Assembly: GCF_026242045.1 (NCBI RefSeq)
Contig: NZ_JAPJDO010000041.1
Span: 1-49,429 of the forward strand
Source: Mycobacterium pinniadriaticum
Lineage (GTDB): Bacteria > Actinomycetota > Actinomycetes > Mycobacteriales > Mycobacteriaceae
Direction: 5' to 3'
Length of the DNA stretch: 49,429 nucleotides
Part shown: positions 33,487-41,241 of the stretch, piece by piece
Numbering within the stretch: the stretch's first letter is position 1
Layout of the letters: each line of letters starts with the position of its first letter
Program-made: the position numbers and the translations under genes
The notes under the pieces: model-generated
Databases searched by the model: none
The model's input: the letters and a program-made list of their open reading frames with translations, nothing else
What the model was told of the DNA's origin: nothing

Positions 33487-33960
33487 ATGCGGATGTCGGC
33501 GAAGGCGGAGTACGCCGTTCGCGCCATGATCCACCTCGCGTCCGTTGACACCGGTGCGCTGGTCAAGACCGAGGATCTGGCCAAGGCTCAGGGCATCCCC
33601 GCCCAGTTCCTCGTCGACATCCTCTCCGACTTGCGCACCGACCGGTTGGTGCGCAGTCATCGAGGCCGCGACGGGGGCTACGAGTTAGGCCGTCCGGCCT
33701 CGGAGATCAGCATCGCCGACGTTTTGCGCTGCATCGACGGACCGCTGGCGAGCGTCCGTGACATCGGTCTTGGCGACTTGCCCTACAGCGGCCCGACGGC
33801 GGCACTGACCGATGTGTGGCGGGCGCTGCGCGCCAGCATGCGCTCGGTGCTCGAGGAGACCAGCCTGGCCGATGTCGCCGCCGGACAGCTGCCCGAGCAC
33901 GTCGCCCATCTCGCCAGCGACTACCTGAGCCAGGAGGACCGGCGCGGCCACGGCGGTTGA
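33487..33960 (+). CDS. Rrf2-family transcriptional regulator (Rv1287-like)
   Basis: A 157-residue DNA-binding protein. Residues 1-70 are the Rrf2 winged helix (MSAKAEYAVRAMIHLA, IPAQFLVDILSDLRTDRLVRSHRGRDGGYELGRPASEISIADVLRCIDGPL). Only Cys82 is present, so an IscR-type iron-sulfur cluster (three Cys) is not expected. Rrf2 proteins without such cysteines include CymR, a cysteine-metabolism regulator, and the position downstream of the cys genes (as with Rv1287 in M. tuberculosis) supports a role in controlling sulfur metabolism. ATG at 33487; the gene ends 8 bp before the convergent VOC pseudogene. Confidence 0.88.
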   Translation: MRMSAKAEYAVRAMIHLASVDTGALVKTEDLAKAQGIPAQFLVDILSDLRTDRLVRSHRGRDGGYELGRPASEISIADVLRCIDGPLASVRDIGLGDLPYSGPTAALTDVWRALRASMRSVLEETSLADVAAGQLPEHVAHLASDYLSQEDRRGHGG

Positions 33961-33968
33961 CGTACGCC

Positions 33969-34314
33969 TCAGCCGGGCCCGGATCCGTAGGGCCGGGTGA
34001 TGATCTCCAGGAAGTGGCCCGCCGGATCGCGGAAGTAGACGCCGCGCCCGCCGTCGTTGCGGTTGATCTCACCGGGCCGGGTCGCCCGGGGATCGGCCCA
34101 GTGGGGCAGCTTGCGATCGGCGATCTTCGTGTAGATCGCGTCGAAGTCGGCTTCGGAGACCAGGAACGCGTAGTGCTGCGGGTGAATCGGTTCCTCACCC
34201 GCAGCGTCGGCCCACGGGCACGGCATCGGGCAGCCCGAACAGTTCGGTCAAGAACCCGGCGGACTCGTGCTTGTCGCGTGCCGCCACGATGGTGTGATTG
34301 AACCCGATTGCCAT
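33969..34314 (-). pseudogene. Decayed VOC (glyoxalase-fold) gene
   Basis: Two pieces of one VOC protein are in different frames. The N-terminal piece starts at the ATG at 34314 and reads MAIGFNHTIVAARDKHESAG then FLTELFGLPDAVPVGRRCG and stops. The C-terminal piece, in another frame (about 34220-33969), reads ADAAGEEPIHPQHYAFLV...FRDPAGHFLEIITRPYG, the end of the same fold. The middle strand (typically about 15-20 residues with a GVTLDFAD-like segment) is missing, so a deletion with frameshift is likely. The product would be non-functional. Confidence 0.8.
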
Positions 34315-34397
34315 AACCCTTACCAGTCAAGCACTTTCGGCCACGCCCCGCAATGAGGGTCGGGCTCGGCCGGCTGGTGCCGTACCGTCTGTGACTT

Positions 34398-35522
34398 ATG
34401 GCGACACCGCAGACCCGTGGCGAAGTGCTGGGCAATATCGGACCCAACTGGTTCGCATCGGTGATGGGCACCGGAATCGTGGCCGCCGCGGGCGCGACGC
34501 TCCCGGTCCACGTCTGGGGCCTGCGCGGTTTCGCCCTGGTGGTATGGGCGATCGCCGCGGTGCTGCTGGCCGTGCTGATCGCGGTGGTGGGCGTGCACTG
34601 GTTGCGACACCCGACGGTTGCCCGCAGCCATGCCCGAAATCCGCAGATGGCCCACTTCTACGGGGCGGCGCCGATGGCGTTGCTGACCGTCGGTGGCGGC
34701 GCGGTGCTGGTCGGCCGCGACCTCATCGGTGAACGACTCGCGGTCGACCTGGACTGGGTGCTGTGGACGGCCGGCACCGTGGGAGGACTGTTCACAGCGG
34801 TGAGCATTCCGTTCCTGATGTTCACCCAGCACAACGTCGAACCCGACGCGGCGTTCGGCGGCTGGCTGATGCCGGTGGTGCCCCCGATGGTCTCGGCGGC
34901 CAACGGCGCCTTGCTCATCCCGCATATGGCACCGGGCACCGGGCGCACCACCATGCTCTACGGCTGCTACGCGATGTTCGGGCTCTCGTTGGTGGCCGCA
35001 TTCATCATCATCACGCTGATCTGGAGCAGGCTTGCGCTGTACGGAACGTCGGGTACCGCCAGGGTGCCCACGCTCTGGATTGTGCTGGGTCCACTCGGGC
35101 AATCCATCACCGCCGCCGGGCTTCTCGGCCTCAACGCGGCGCTGGCGGTGCGCCCGGACCTGGCCGACAACCTGAACGCCTTCGCGATCATCTTCGGAGT
35201 GCCGGTGTGGGGATTCGCGGTGCTCTGGATCGCGCTGGCCACCTCGTTGACGATCCGCACCCTGCGGCGGGGCATGCCGTTCGCGCTCACCTGGTGGAGC
35301 CTGACCTTCCCGGTCGGCACCTTCGTCACGGGCACCACGCAGCTGGCCGTGCACACCGGGCTGCCGGCGTTCAAGGCCGCGGCCGTCATCGCCTATGTCG
35401 GGCTGCTGGGAACCTGGCTGCTGGTCGCTGTCAGGACTACGCGGGGGAGCCTGCGAGGCAACCTGCTGAACCCACCACCGGCCGCGGGGCCGATTCGTGC
35501 CCGCAAGGATCCCGCGCCCTAG
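34398..35522 (+). CDS. TDT/SLAC1-family transporter (TehA-like)
   Basis: A 374-residue membrane protein with about ten hydrophobic spans, of the tellurite-resistance / dicarboxylate transporter family (TDT; plant SLAC1 relatives). Family features: NIGPNWFASVMGTGIVAAAG near the N terminus, FTQHNVEPDAAFGGWLMPVVPPMVSAANGALL in the middle, and FALTWWSLTFPVGTFVTGT in the second half. Likely substrates are C4-dicarboxylates, anions or sulfite; the proximity to cys genes makes sulfite export possible but unproven. A divergent position relative to the VOC pseudogene. ATG at 34398; the earlier sequence is not coding in frame. Confidence 0.87.
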   Translation: MATPQTRGEVLGNIGPNWFASVMGTGIVAAAGATLPVHVWGLRGFALVVWAIAAVLLAVLIAVVGVHWLRHPTVARSHARNPQMAHFYGAAPMALLTVGGGAVLVGRDLIGERLAVDLDWVLWTAGTVGGLFTAVSIPFLMFTQHNVEPDAAFGGWLMPVVPPMVSAANGALLIPHMAPGTGRTTMLYGCYAMFGLSLVAAFIIITLIWSRLALYGTSGTARVPTLWIVLGPLGQSITAAGLLGLNAALAVRPDLADNLNAFAIIFGVPVWGFAVLWIALATSLTIRTLRRGMPFALTWWSLTFPVGTFVTGTTQLAVHTGLPAFKAAAVIAYVGLLGTWLLVAVRTTRGSLRGNLLNPPPAAGPIRARKDPAP

Positions 35523-35600
35523 TCTGCTTGCGCCCAACCCGGCGGTTCGCCGGGAAAGTTCGAGAAAGACCCGCCAAAACGTCGATCTCGCGGCCGGCTC

Positions 35601-36014
35601 CTACTTGCGGGCCGTCAGCTCCAGGGCGATGTTGTCGGGGTCACGGAATTCCAGGATGTAGGACACCCCGATGTCCTTGATGGGCTCGTGCGCGATGCCG
35701 AGTGCGTCGAGATGTGCCGCAGCCATTTCCAGGTCAGGCAGGCCGGGTAGGCCGAAAGCCAGGTGATCTAGGCCGACCCGGTCTTCGTCGAAGGTTCCGG
35801 TTCCGGTTGGGCGCAGCCCGATCAGCGCGGTGCCGATGTTGTAGATGACACCCCCGAACAGGAACGAAAGTTGCTCACGGGTCGCCGCGTCGGCGTTCTC
35901 GGGCAGTGCGGCGAAGACCGGCCAGCCGAAAACGCTGTCGTAGAACTCGCGCGACCGCTTGATGTCGGTGACGGTCAGCCGCAGGTGGGCGATGGCGGTG
36001 GTGTCGATCGGCAT
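35601..36014 (-). CDS. VOC-family (glyoxalase-like) protein
   Basis: A 137-residue protein with the paired beta-alpha-beta-beta-beta modules of the VOC superfamily: IAHLRLTVTDIKRSREFYDSVFGW at the start and LDHLAFGLPG ... FRDPDNIALELTA at the end. Candidate metal ligands are His11 and Glu133, with His87 in the second module. The reaction is unknown; the family includes dioxygenases, isomerases and resistance proteins. The ATG at 36014 (AGGA eight bases upstream) is preferred to that at 36023. It is intact, unlike the VOC gene at 34 kb. Confidence 0.8.
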   Translation of the reverse strand: MPIDTTAIAHLRLTVTDIKRSREFYDSVFGWPVFAALPENADAATREQLSFLFGGVIYNIGTALIGLRPTGTGTFDEDRVGLDHLAFGLPGLPDLEMAAAHLDALGIAHEPIKDIGVSYILEFRDPDNIALELTARK

Positions 36015-36082
36015 GCGGGTCATCCTGTCAGTACCCGCCGAACCGCGGGGGCGCGTGCAGCCGCCGTGCCAGAATCGCGGTC

Positions 36083-36997
36083 GTGCAGATTGGGATGACC
36101 TTGCCGGTGATGGAGCCGGACGTCGACGCAGAGACCCTCAAGCGGTGGGCCCAGGCCATCGACGAGGGACCGTTCTCCTCGCTGTGCTGGGGTGAGCGGA
36201 TCGCCTTCGCCAACCCGGACTCGCTGACACTGCTGGGCGCGCTGTCCGGATGGACCGAGCGGGTGCCGCTGGTGGCCACCGTGGTCGTTCCCCAGTTGCA
36301 CGATCCGGTGATGCTGGCCAAGGCGCTGGCCACCGGTGATCTGCTCAGCGGCGGGCGGCTGACCGTCGGCATCGGGGTGGGGGGTCGCCACGAGGATTAC
36401 CGCGCCGCCGGTGCCGACCCGAAGACCCAGACCATGCGGGACATGGCCGAGCGGGTGGCCATCATGAAGCGAGTCTGGGCGGGGGAGAAGGTCACCGAAT
36501 CGGTGCTGCCGGTTGGGCCTCGGCCCGCCCGCGACGGCGGGCCGCGACTGCTGGTCGGCACCACCGGACCCAAGACCCTGCGCAGCGCCGCGCAGTGGGC
36601 CGAGGGGCTGGCCGGGATCTCGATGGACCTCGACCTCGCCAAGCAGAACGAACTGTTCGACGTCGCCCGCGACGCGTGGGCGGCCGCGGGTAAGGCCAAA
36701 CCGCATCTCGCGACGTCGTTTTGGTTCGCCCTGGGCGACGGCGATCAGCCACGCGAACAAGTCATTCAGCATCTGCGTCATTACATGAACTGGATCCCCC
36801 GGGAGTACGTCGATGCGATCGCGCCGAGCACCGGATGGGCGGGAAGCGACGACGAACTCGTCGCGGTGCTGCGGGGCTTCGCCGAGATCGGTACCAGCGA
36901 GGTGCACCTGATCCCAACCAGTACTGACATCGGCCAGCTACGCCGCGTTGCGGACCTTGTTGGTGAAGTATCCGCCCAAACCGACGTTTCGGCGTAG
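36083..36997 (+). CDS. LLM-class F420-dependent oxidoreductase
   Basis: A 304-residue luciferase-like monooxygenase-fold protein. Mycobacterial members mostly use coenzyme F420 rather than FMN. Features: LPLVATVVVPQLHDPVMLAKALATGDLLSGGRLTVGIGVGG (barrel core with the GRL.VGIG.G turn), RMKRVWAGE-like IMKRVWAGEK, and the GVGGRHEDYRAAGAD stretch. Substrate unknown. GTG start at 36083. Its last 8 codons run into the 53-bp repeat (36973-37025). Confidence 0.88.
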   Translation: MQIGMTLPVMEPDVDAETLKRWAQAIDEGPFSSLCWGERIAFANPDSLTLLGALSGWTERVPLVATVVVPQLHDPVMLAKALATGDLLSGGRLTVGIGVGGRHEDYRAAGADPKTQTMRDMAERVAIMKRVWAGEKVTESVLPVGPRPARDGGPRLLVGTTGPKTLRSAAQWAEGLAGISMDLDLAKQNELFDVARDAWAAAGKAKPHLATSFWFALGDGDQPREQVIQHLRHYMNWIPREYVDAIAPSTGWAGSDDELVAVLRGFAEIGTSEVHLIPTSTDIGQLRRVADLVGEVSAQTDVSA

Positions 36998-37025
36998 AAG
37001 TGCGAGTAGAAGTCGCCATTACGTC
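36973..37025 (-). repeat. 53-bp repeat, copy B
   Basis: Reverse-oriented copy of 19238-19290 with 45 of 53 identities. It overlaps the last codons of the LLM gene and ends 24 bp before the lactate monooxygenase ATG. In this copy the middle contains two direct ACTTCTAC units. The reverse frame would read MATSTRTSTPKRRFGR and then continues as an open frame antisense to the LLM gene. Confidence 0.75.
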
Positions 37026-37049
37026 GATTTCGCGCCAGAAGGAGGAGTC

Positions 37050-38219
37050 ATGACTCAGCCGTACGGCAACTACCAGATCGAGATCTACTTCCAGGGCCTC
37101 ACCGGTGTGGTGCCCGGCCTGCCGATGTCCTTCGCCGAGTTGGAAGCTCGTGCCGCCCAGGCTCTTTCGCCATCGATCTGGTCGTATGTAGCCGGTGGCG
37201 CCGGCGATGAGCGCACCCAGCGTGCCAACGTCAGCGCCTTCGAACAGTGGGGCCTGATACCGCGGATGCTGGTCGGGGCCACCGAGCGGGACCTGTCGGT
37301 GGAACTGTGGGGGCGGCACTGGCCGGCTCCGGTGTTCATGGCGCCGATCGGCGTGATCGGCTTGTGCACCGTCGACCGGCACGGCGATCTGGCCGCGGCC
37401 CGCGCCGCCGCGGCCACCGGTGTGCCGATGTGCGTCTCGACGCTGACGATGGATCCCCTGGAGGATGTGGCCGCTGAGTTCGGCGATACGCCGGGCCTGT
37501 TCCAGTTGTATACACCCGTCGATCGGGAGATGGCCGAGAGTTTCGTTCACCGTGCCGAATCCGCCGGCTACGCCGGCATCGTGGTGACGCTGGACACCTG
37601 GGTGCCGGGGTGGCGCCCGCGCGATCTGAGCACCGCGAACTTCCCGCAGTTACGCGGCCTGTGCTTGTCCAACTACATCAGTGACCCGGTTTTCCGTGCC
37701 AAGGTCGACGCCGACATCGACGCCGACCCGCGCAACGCCGTACTGCCCTGGGTCAGCAACTTCGGAAATTCGTTGACCTGGAACGATTTATCGTGGCTTC
37801 GATCGTTGACGTCGCTGCCGCTGATCCTCAAGGGCATCTGCCATCCCGACGACGCCCGCCGCGCCATCGACGCAGGCGTCGACGGCATCTACTGCTCGAA
37901 CCACGGCGGCCGCCAAGCCAACGGCGGACTTCCGGCTCTCGACTGTCTGCCCGACGTGGTGGCCGCCGCCGGTGACGTCCCGGTGCTGTTCGACTCCGGC
38001 GTCCGCTCCGGTGCCGACATCGTCAAGGCATTGGCGATGGGCGCCAAGGCGGTCGGTATCGGCCGGCCCTACGCGTACGGCGCGGCCCTGGCCGGAACCG
38101 ACGGAATCGTGCACGTGTTGCGCTCGATGCTGGCCGAGGCCGATCTGATCATGGCCATCGACGGGTACCCGACCCGCAGCGATCTGGCTCGTGATTCGCT
38201 GCGGCCCGTGCGACAGTAG
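37050..38219 (+). CDS. Lactate 2-monooxygenase (FMN alpha-hydroxyacid oxidase family)
   Basis: A 389-residue FMN enzyme converting L-lactate and O2 to acetate, CO2 and water. Many blocks match the M. smegmatis enzyme (394 residues): SYVAGG, GDERTQRANV, PRMLVGATERDLSVELWG, VGIGRPYA. Catalytic residues seen: Tyr46, Tyr154 (FQLY), Lys261 (ILKGICHPDDA), base His285 and Arg288 (SNHGGRQ), Arg189 in GWRPRD. The start ATG at 37050 is preceded by AAGGAGGAG, while a frame to 36948 extends over the repeat and was rejected. It is followed 5 bp downstream by a flavin-fold protein. Lactate oxidation is typical of aerobic saprophytic mycobacteria. Confidence 0.93.
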   Translation: MTQPYGNYQIEIYFQGLTGVVPGLPMSFAELEARAAQALSPSIWSYVAGGAGDERTQRANVSAFEQWGLIPRMLVGATERDLSVELWGRHWPAPVFMAPIGVIGLCTVDRHGDLAAARAAAATGVPMCVSTLTMDPLEDVAAEFGDTPGLFQLYTPVDREMAESFVHRAESAGYAGIVVTLDTWVPGWRPRDLSTANFPQLRGLCLSNYISDPVFRAKVDADIDADPRNAVLPWVSNFGNSLTWNDLSWLRSLTSLPLILKGICHPDDARRAIDAGVDGIYCSNHGGRQANGGLPALDCLPDVVAAAGDVPVLFDSGVRSGADIVKALAMGAKAVGIGRPYAYGAALAGTDGIVHVLRSMLAEADLIMAIDGYPTRSDLARDSLRPVRQ

Positions 38220-38224
38220 GGCCC

Positions 38225-38899
38225 ATGTCGCAACCATCCACCCGGGTCAGCCGCCTGCCGGAGAAGCAGAGCACTTCGCGCGCCCGGCTTGACCAACTCC
38301 TCGACGCGACACCACTGGCGACCATCGCGTTGATCCGTGATGGCCACCCGGTGGTCTTTCCGATCGGCTTCGCGCGGATCGACGATGAAGTGGTCATTCA
38401 CGGCTCGACGGGCTCACCATGGATGCGTCAACTGGCCGGTGGCGTCGCAGTCGCGGTCTCTGTCACGGCACTCGATGGGGTTCTGGTGGCGCGCAGCGGA
38501 TTCGAATCCTCCTTTCAGTTCCGCAGCGCGGTGCTGTTCGGCACATTCGAGCTGATCCCGGACGCCGAGAAAGTCCGCTACCTCGAGACGCTGACCGACA
38601 CCTTCATCCCTGGCCGGGTGTCCGAACTTCGGCCCAGCTCGCGCAAGGAGCTGGCCGCCACGATGGCGCTGCGGATGCCGATTGAGGGCGACAACTGGTC
38701 GCTCAAGATCGGAGACGGGTGGCCCGAGGACCCTGACGACGATGTCGCCGCCGGGGCGTGGGCCGGAGTGGTTCCGCTGACCACCCGCTACGGTGAGCCA
38801 CAGCGGGCTCCGGACTGCGATCCGGGGACGCCGCTTCCCCCATCGGTCAGGGCGATGGTTGGCGAGCTATCGAACCGCCGGGGGAGACAGCGTCCTTAG
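38225..38899 (+). CDS. Pyridoxamine 5'-phosphate oxidase-like FMN-binding protein
   Basis: A 224-residue split-barrel flavin/F420-fold protein of the Pyridox_ox_2 type: RARLDQLLDATPLATIALIRDGHPVVFPIGF, DDEVVIHGSTGSPWMRQLAGG, and SGFESSFQFRSAVLFGTFELI. The family rarely performs PNP oxidation; other roles include deazaflavin-dependent reductions. It starts 5 bp after the lactate monooxygenase stop and overlaps the convergent MFS gene by 53 bp. Co-transcription with the lactate enzyme is likely. Confidence 0.78.
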   Translation: MSQPSTRVSRLPEKQSTSRARLDQLLDATPLATIALIRDGHPVVFPIGFARIDDEVVIHGSTGSPWMRQLAGGVAVAVSVTALDGVLVARSGFESSFQFRSAVLFGTFELIPDAEKVRYLETLTDTFIPGRVSELRPSSRKELAATMALRMPIEGDNWSLKIGDGWPEDPDDDVAAGAWAGVVPLTTRYGEPQRAPDCDPGTPLPPSVRAMVGELSNRRGRQRP

Positions 38900-40283
38900 C
38901 AAGGGGTTTCGGCCGTAGGACGAAGCTGAACACCAGCGCGATGATGCCGACGGCGACACACGTCCAAAACGCTTGCTGGAACGTGGTGTCGGTGCCGAAT
39001 CCGACAATGGGTCCGGCCCACGCGAATCCCAGCGAGAAGCCGATGCCATAGCTGGCATTGGCCAGGCCTGGCAGCGCCCCGGGCGCCTCGTCGGATGCCT
39101 GTAGGACGCCCAGCGACATCAGCGGCGTGTGGATGACTGCGGAGCAAGTGATTCCGTAGGCCACCATCAATGCCACCACCGCCCATTGGTAGTCGGCGAA
39201 GACGGCCATCAGCGCGACCACGACGATCGTGGCGACGATCCCGGCACGCAGCACCGTGACGAAACCAATGCGGACGGCGAGCCGGCCGACGAATGGCGAC
39301 GTGAGCAGCTGGACGACCGCAGCAGGGGTCAGGAACAGAAGGGCGGTCATCGTTGCATTGAGCCCGAAGCCGGAATCCGGGTCCTCGGCCAGGCTGGGAA
39401 TGATGAACGCCTGCACCATCATGAACGACCCCACGACCAGGATCGTGACGACGATCAGCGGCCAAGCCTCCCGAGACCGGATGTATTTGAGCCCGACGAC
39501 GGGGTAAGCGACGCGGTTGTTCGACACGACCAGCGCCACGAAAGCCGCACCGGTCACCGCCAGCCAGACCAGCGCCGGCGTCGACGTCCATCCGTCGTGT
39601 CCGCCGTTGGACATGAACATTGTGAGGGCGCCGACGCTCAGCGCGATGAAGACCGCACCGATCCAGTCCATCCGGCCCTCGGAGCGGGCGCCCGGCTCGT
39701 CGGCGGGTACCCACATCCATGCGAAAGCCACGGCGAGCAGGCCGACCACTGTGGTCAGGAGGAATATCGAGCGGTAGCCGAAGACATCGGTCATGATGCC
39801 GGCGAGGAAGGCATCCCCGCCCGCCACTCCGCCGTTGATGGACGCCATCAGCCCGCAGCACACGCCGAAGGTCGCGCCGCTGACCCGGGCCCGCAGAATC
39901 ATGAAGCCCAGGCCGTACGTGATGTTCGAGGCCCCCTGCAGGAACCGGCCCACCATGACGATCGGCAGCGATGTGCTCAGGCACAGCACTGTGCCGACAC
40001 AGCACAGGACGAGGATGCCGATCAGGACGCGCTTGCGTCCGATGTAGTCACTCCACCTGATCAGCACGACGTTGGCGATCGCCCCGGCCACGAAGAACGG
40101 TGTCGACATGGCGGCGAATGCGCCGGGCCCGAGGGTTTCGTTGATATCGCGGACGGCCGGCGACAGCATGGTGGCGTTCAAGGAGAACGACATCACCGCG
40201 AAGACCAGGGCCGCCACCAGGAGCACGATCTGTCGACGCGACAGCGAATCCGTCTCGATGGCACCCTCGCGCTGCTGACCCAC
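38847..40283 (-). CDS. MFS transporter (DHA2-like)
   Basis: A 478-residue major-facilitator protein with about 14 hydrophobic segments, as in the drug:H+ antiporter 2 branch. Signature loops: RWSDYIGRKRVLIGILVLCC (the A-motif G-x-x-DRxGRK position) and VGRFLQGASNITYGLGFMILRARV (C-motif-like). The GTG at 40283 has GAGGAG eight bases upstream; a frame to 40346 begins outside. Substrate unknown. The last 53 bp overlap the convergent FMN-fold gene. Confidence 0.85.
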   Translation of the reverse strand: MGQQREGAIETDSLSRRQIVLLVAALVFAVMSFSLNATMLSPAVRDINETLGPGAFAAMSTPFFVAGAIANVVLIRWSDYIGRKRVLIGILVLCCVGTVLCLSTSLPIVMVGRFLQGASNITYGLGFMILRARVSGATFGVCCGLMASINGGVAGGDAFLAGIMTDVFGYRSIFLLTTVVGLLAVAFAWMWVPADEPGARSEGRMDWIGAVFIALSVGALTMFMSNGGHDGWTSTPALVWLAVTGAAFVALVVSNNRVAYPVVGLKYIRSREAWPLIVVTILVVGSFMMVQAFIIPSLAEDPDSGFGLNATMTALLFLTPAAVVQLLTSPFVGRLAVRIGFVTVLRAGIVATIVVVALMAVFADYQWAVVALMVAYGITCSAVIHTPLMSLGVLQASDEAPGALPGLANASYGIGFSLGFAWAGPIVGFGTDTTFQQAFWTCVAVGIIALVFSFVLRPKPLAKDAVSPGGSIARQPSP

Positions 40284-40388
40284 CAAGTTCACTCCTCGCG
40301 CGAGTAGCCCGGTGGGGCGGCGTCCTAGCATGCCGCTGCCCGGCAAATTGAGTGCATCGTAAATGACGAACCCGCGCAGCGCCTGCGA

Positions 40389-40538
40389 TCAGCGGCGTCC
40401 CCACGGCCCGAGCAGCATCCGCCAGAACTTCCGGTACGACTCCGGGAAGACGGTGTCCTCGGTGCTTCGTCGTGAAGGGTTGTTGTCTTCCGGCTCGTCG
40501 GGGCGCTCCCGGCCGGGGGTTTCGTCGCGCTCAGCCAC
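40389..40538 (-). CDS. Small hypothetical protein, 49 residues
   Basis: A short frame from a GTG at 40538, reading VAERDETPGRERPDEP then RRSTEDTVFPESYRKFWRMLLGPWGRR. The charged N-terminal part and aromatic C-terminal end look protein-like. It lies 13 bp after the exported Gly/Pro protein on the same strand. No family recognised; it may be a chance frame. Confidence 0.4.
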   Translation of the reverse strand: MAERDETPGRERPDEPEDNNPSRRSTEDTVFPESYRKFWRMLLGPWGRR

Positions 40539-40551
40539 GATGGTCGCCCGG

Positions 40552-40836
40552 TTAACGGCGTCCCGGCCCGATGGGGCCGGGGCCGAGCGGGCCAGGGCCG
40601 ACGGGTCCGGGGCCGACGGGGCCGGGGCCGGGGCCGGCCGGGCCGATATAGCAGCACGGGTTGATGTACACATTCACGTCGTCGTAGTACTCGCACTGGT
40701 TGGTTTCCCAGTTGAAATACATTCCGACGCCGCAGCCGTCCTCGGCTGAACTTGTTGCTGCCCAGGATATTCCGGCTACCGGCATGGATGCCACCATCAG
40801 TGCGCAGGCGATGAGACGCCCCATTCGGTTGCGCAT
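40552..40836 (-). CDS. Small exported protein with Gly-Pro repeat tail
   Basis: A 94-residue protein. Signal peptide (MGRLIACALMVASMPVAGISWA, cleavage near residue 28) followed by a Cys-containing module (DGCGVGMYFNWETNQCEYYDDVNVYINPCCYIG) and a C-terminal (G/P)-rich repeat (GPGPVGPGPVGPGPLGPGP). Four Cys in the mature part (C..C..CC) suggest disulfides. Resembles uncharacterised secreted mycobacterial proteins; function unknown. ATG at 40836; a longer frame (to 40959) starts outside and would disrupt the signal. Confidence 0.7.
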   Translation of the reverse strand: MRNRMGRLIACALMVASMPVAGISWAATSSAEDGCGVGMYFNWETNQCEYYDDVNVYINPCCYIGPAGPGPGPVGPGPVGPGPLGPGPIGPGRR

Positions 40837-40910
40837 GTGCCCCCGCCTTTCGCCGATCGGTGTCTCACCGTATCGAACTACCGGGGTGGCGTCTGCCAAA
40901 CGGCGGCCGG

Positions 40911-41132
40911 TTACGCGCGCAGCCGGGTGCTGGGGTGTCTGGCGACGGCAGACAGCCATTGGGCGCTGATCGTCAGGTCATCGAGTTGACGGTCGATCCC
41001 GTCGACACGGTTGGACATGTCGCGCAGCTGCCTGGCCAGTTCGGCGCGCTGCACGACCAATTTCGTCCGCATCCGTTCGAGCATCGCCAAGAGCGTCTGC
41101 GCTTCCGCGCGGGTCGGGGTGTTGGCCGTCAT
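40911..41132 (-). CDS. Small coiled-coil protein, 73 residues
   Basis: A mostly helical protein with heptad-like spacing of Leu/Met (ALLAMLERMRTKLVVQRAELARQLRDMSNRVDGIDRQLDDLT in pieces), suggesting a coiled coil. ATG at 41132 is preceded by GAGGAG six bases upstream, so a frame to 41210 was rejected. It lies about 74 bp upstream of the exported Gly/Pro protein and on the same strand. No known family; structural or regulatory role possible. Confidence 0.6.
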   Translation of the reverse strand: MTANTPTRAEAQTLLAMLERMRTKLVVQRAELARQLRDMSNRVDGIDRQLDDLTISAQWLSAVARHPSTRLRA

Positions 41133-41241
41133 CGGGGTCTCCTCTGGGAGATTTCGGTATGTTCCCAGGCTGCGCCCGATGGGCATCGGGGTGCCAGCGG
41201 TTTGGGACACCGGCAGGCTGTTCGCAGCGGGTGCAGAGAAA

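Noticed and set aside
35573..35606. Possible third copy of the 53-bp repeat (GCCAAAACGTCGATCTCGCG)
   Set aside because: Only about 23 of 31 bases agree and the conserved KRRFGR part is missing, so chance similarity cannot be excluded.
36948..37049. Extended start of the lactate monooxygenase
   Set aside because: The extension reads through the repeat, whereas the ATG at 37050 has AAGGAGGAG directly before it and matches the start of known enzymes.
39129..40307. 392-codon plus-strand frame opposite the MFS gene
   Set aside because: The translation is Asp/His/Arg-rich without any fold signature and lies wholly antisense to a clear transporter gene.
40552..40640. CRISPR-like or minisatellite repeat
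   Set aside because: The short GGGCCGACGGGGCC-type repeats encode the Gly-Pro tail of the small exported protein; there are no spacers.
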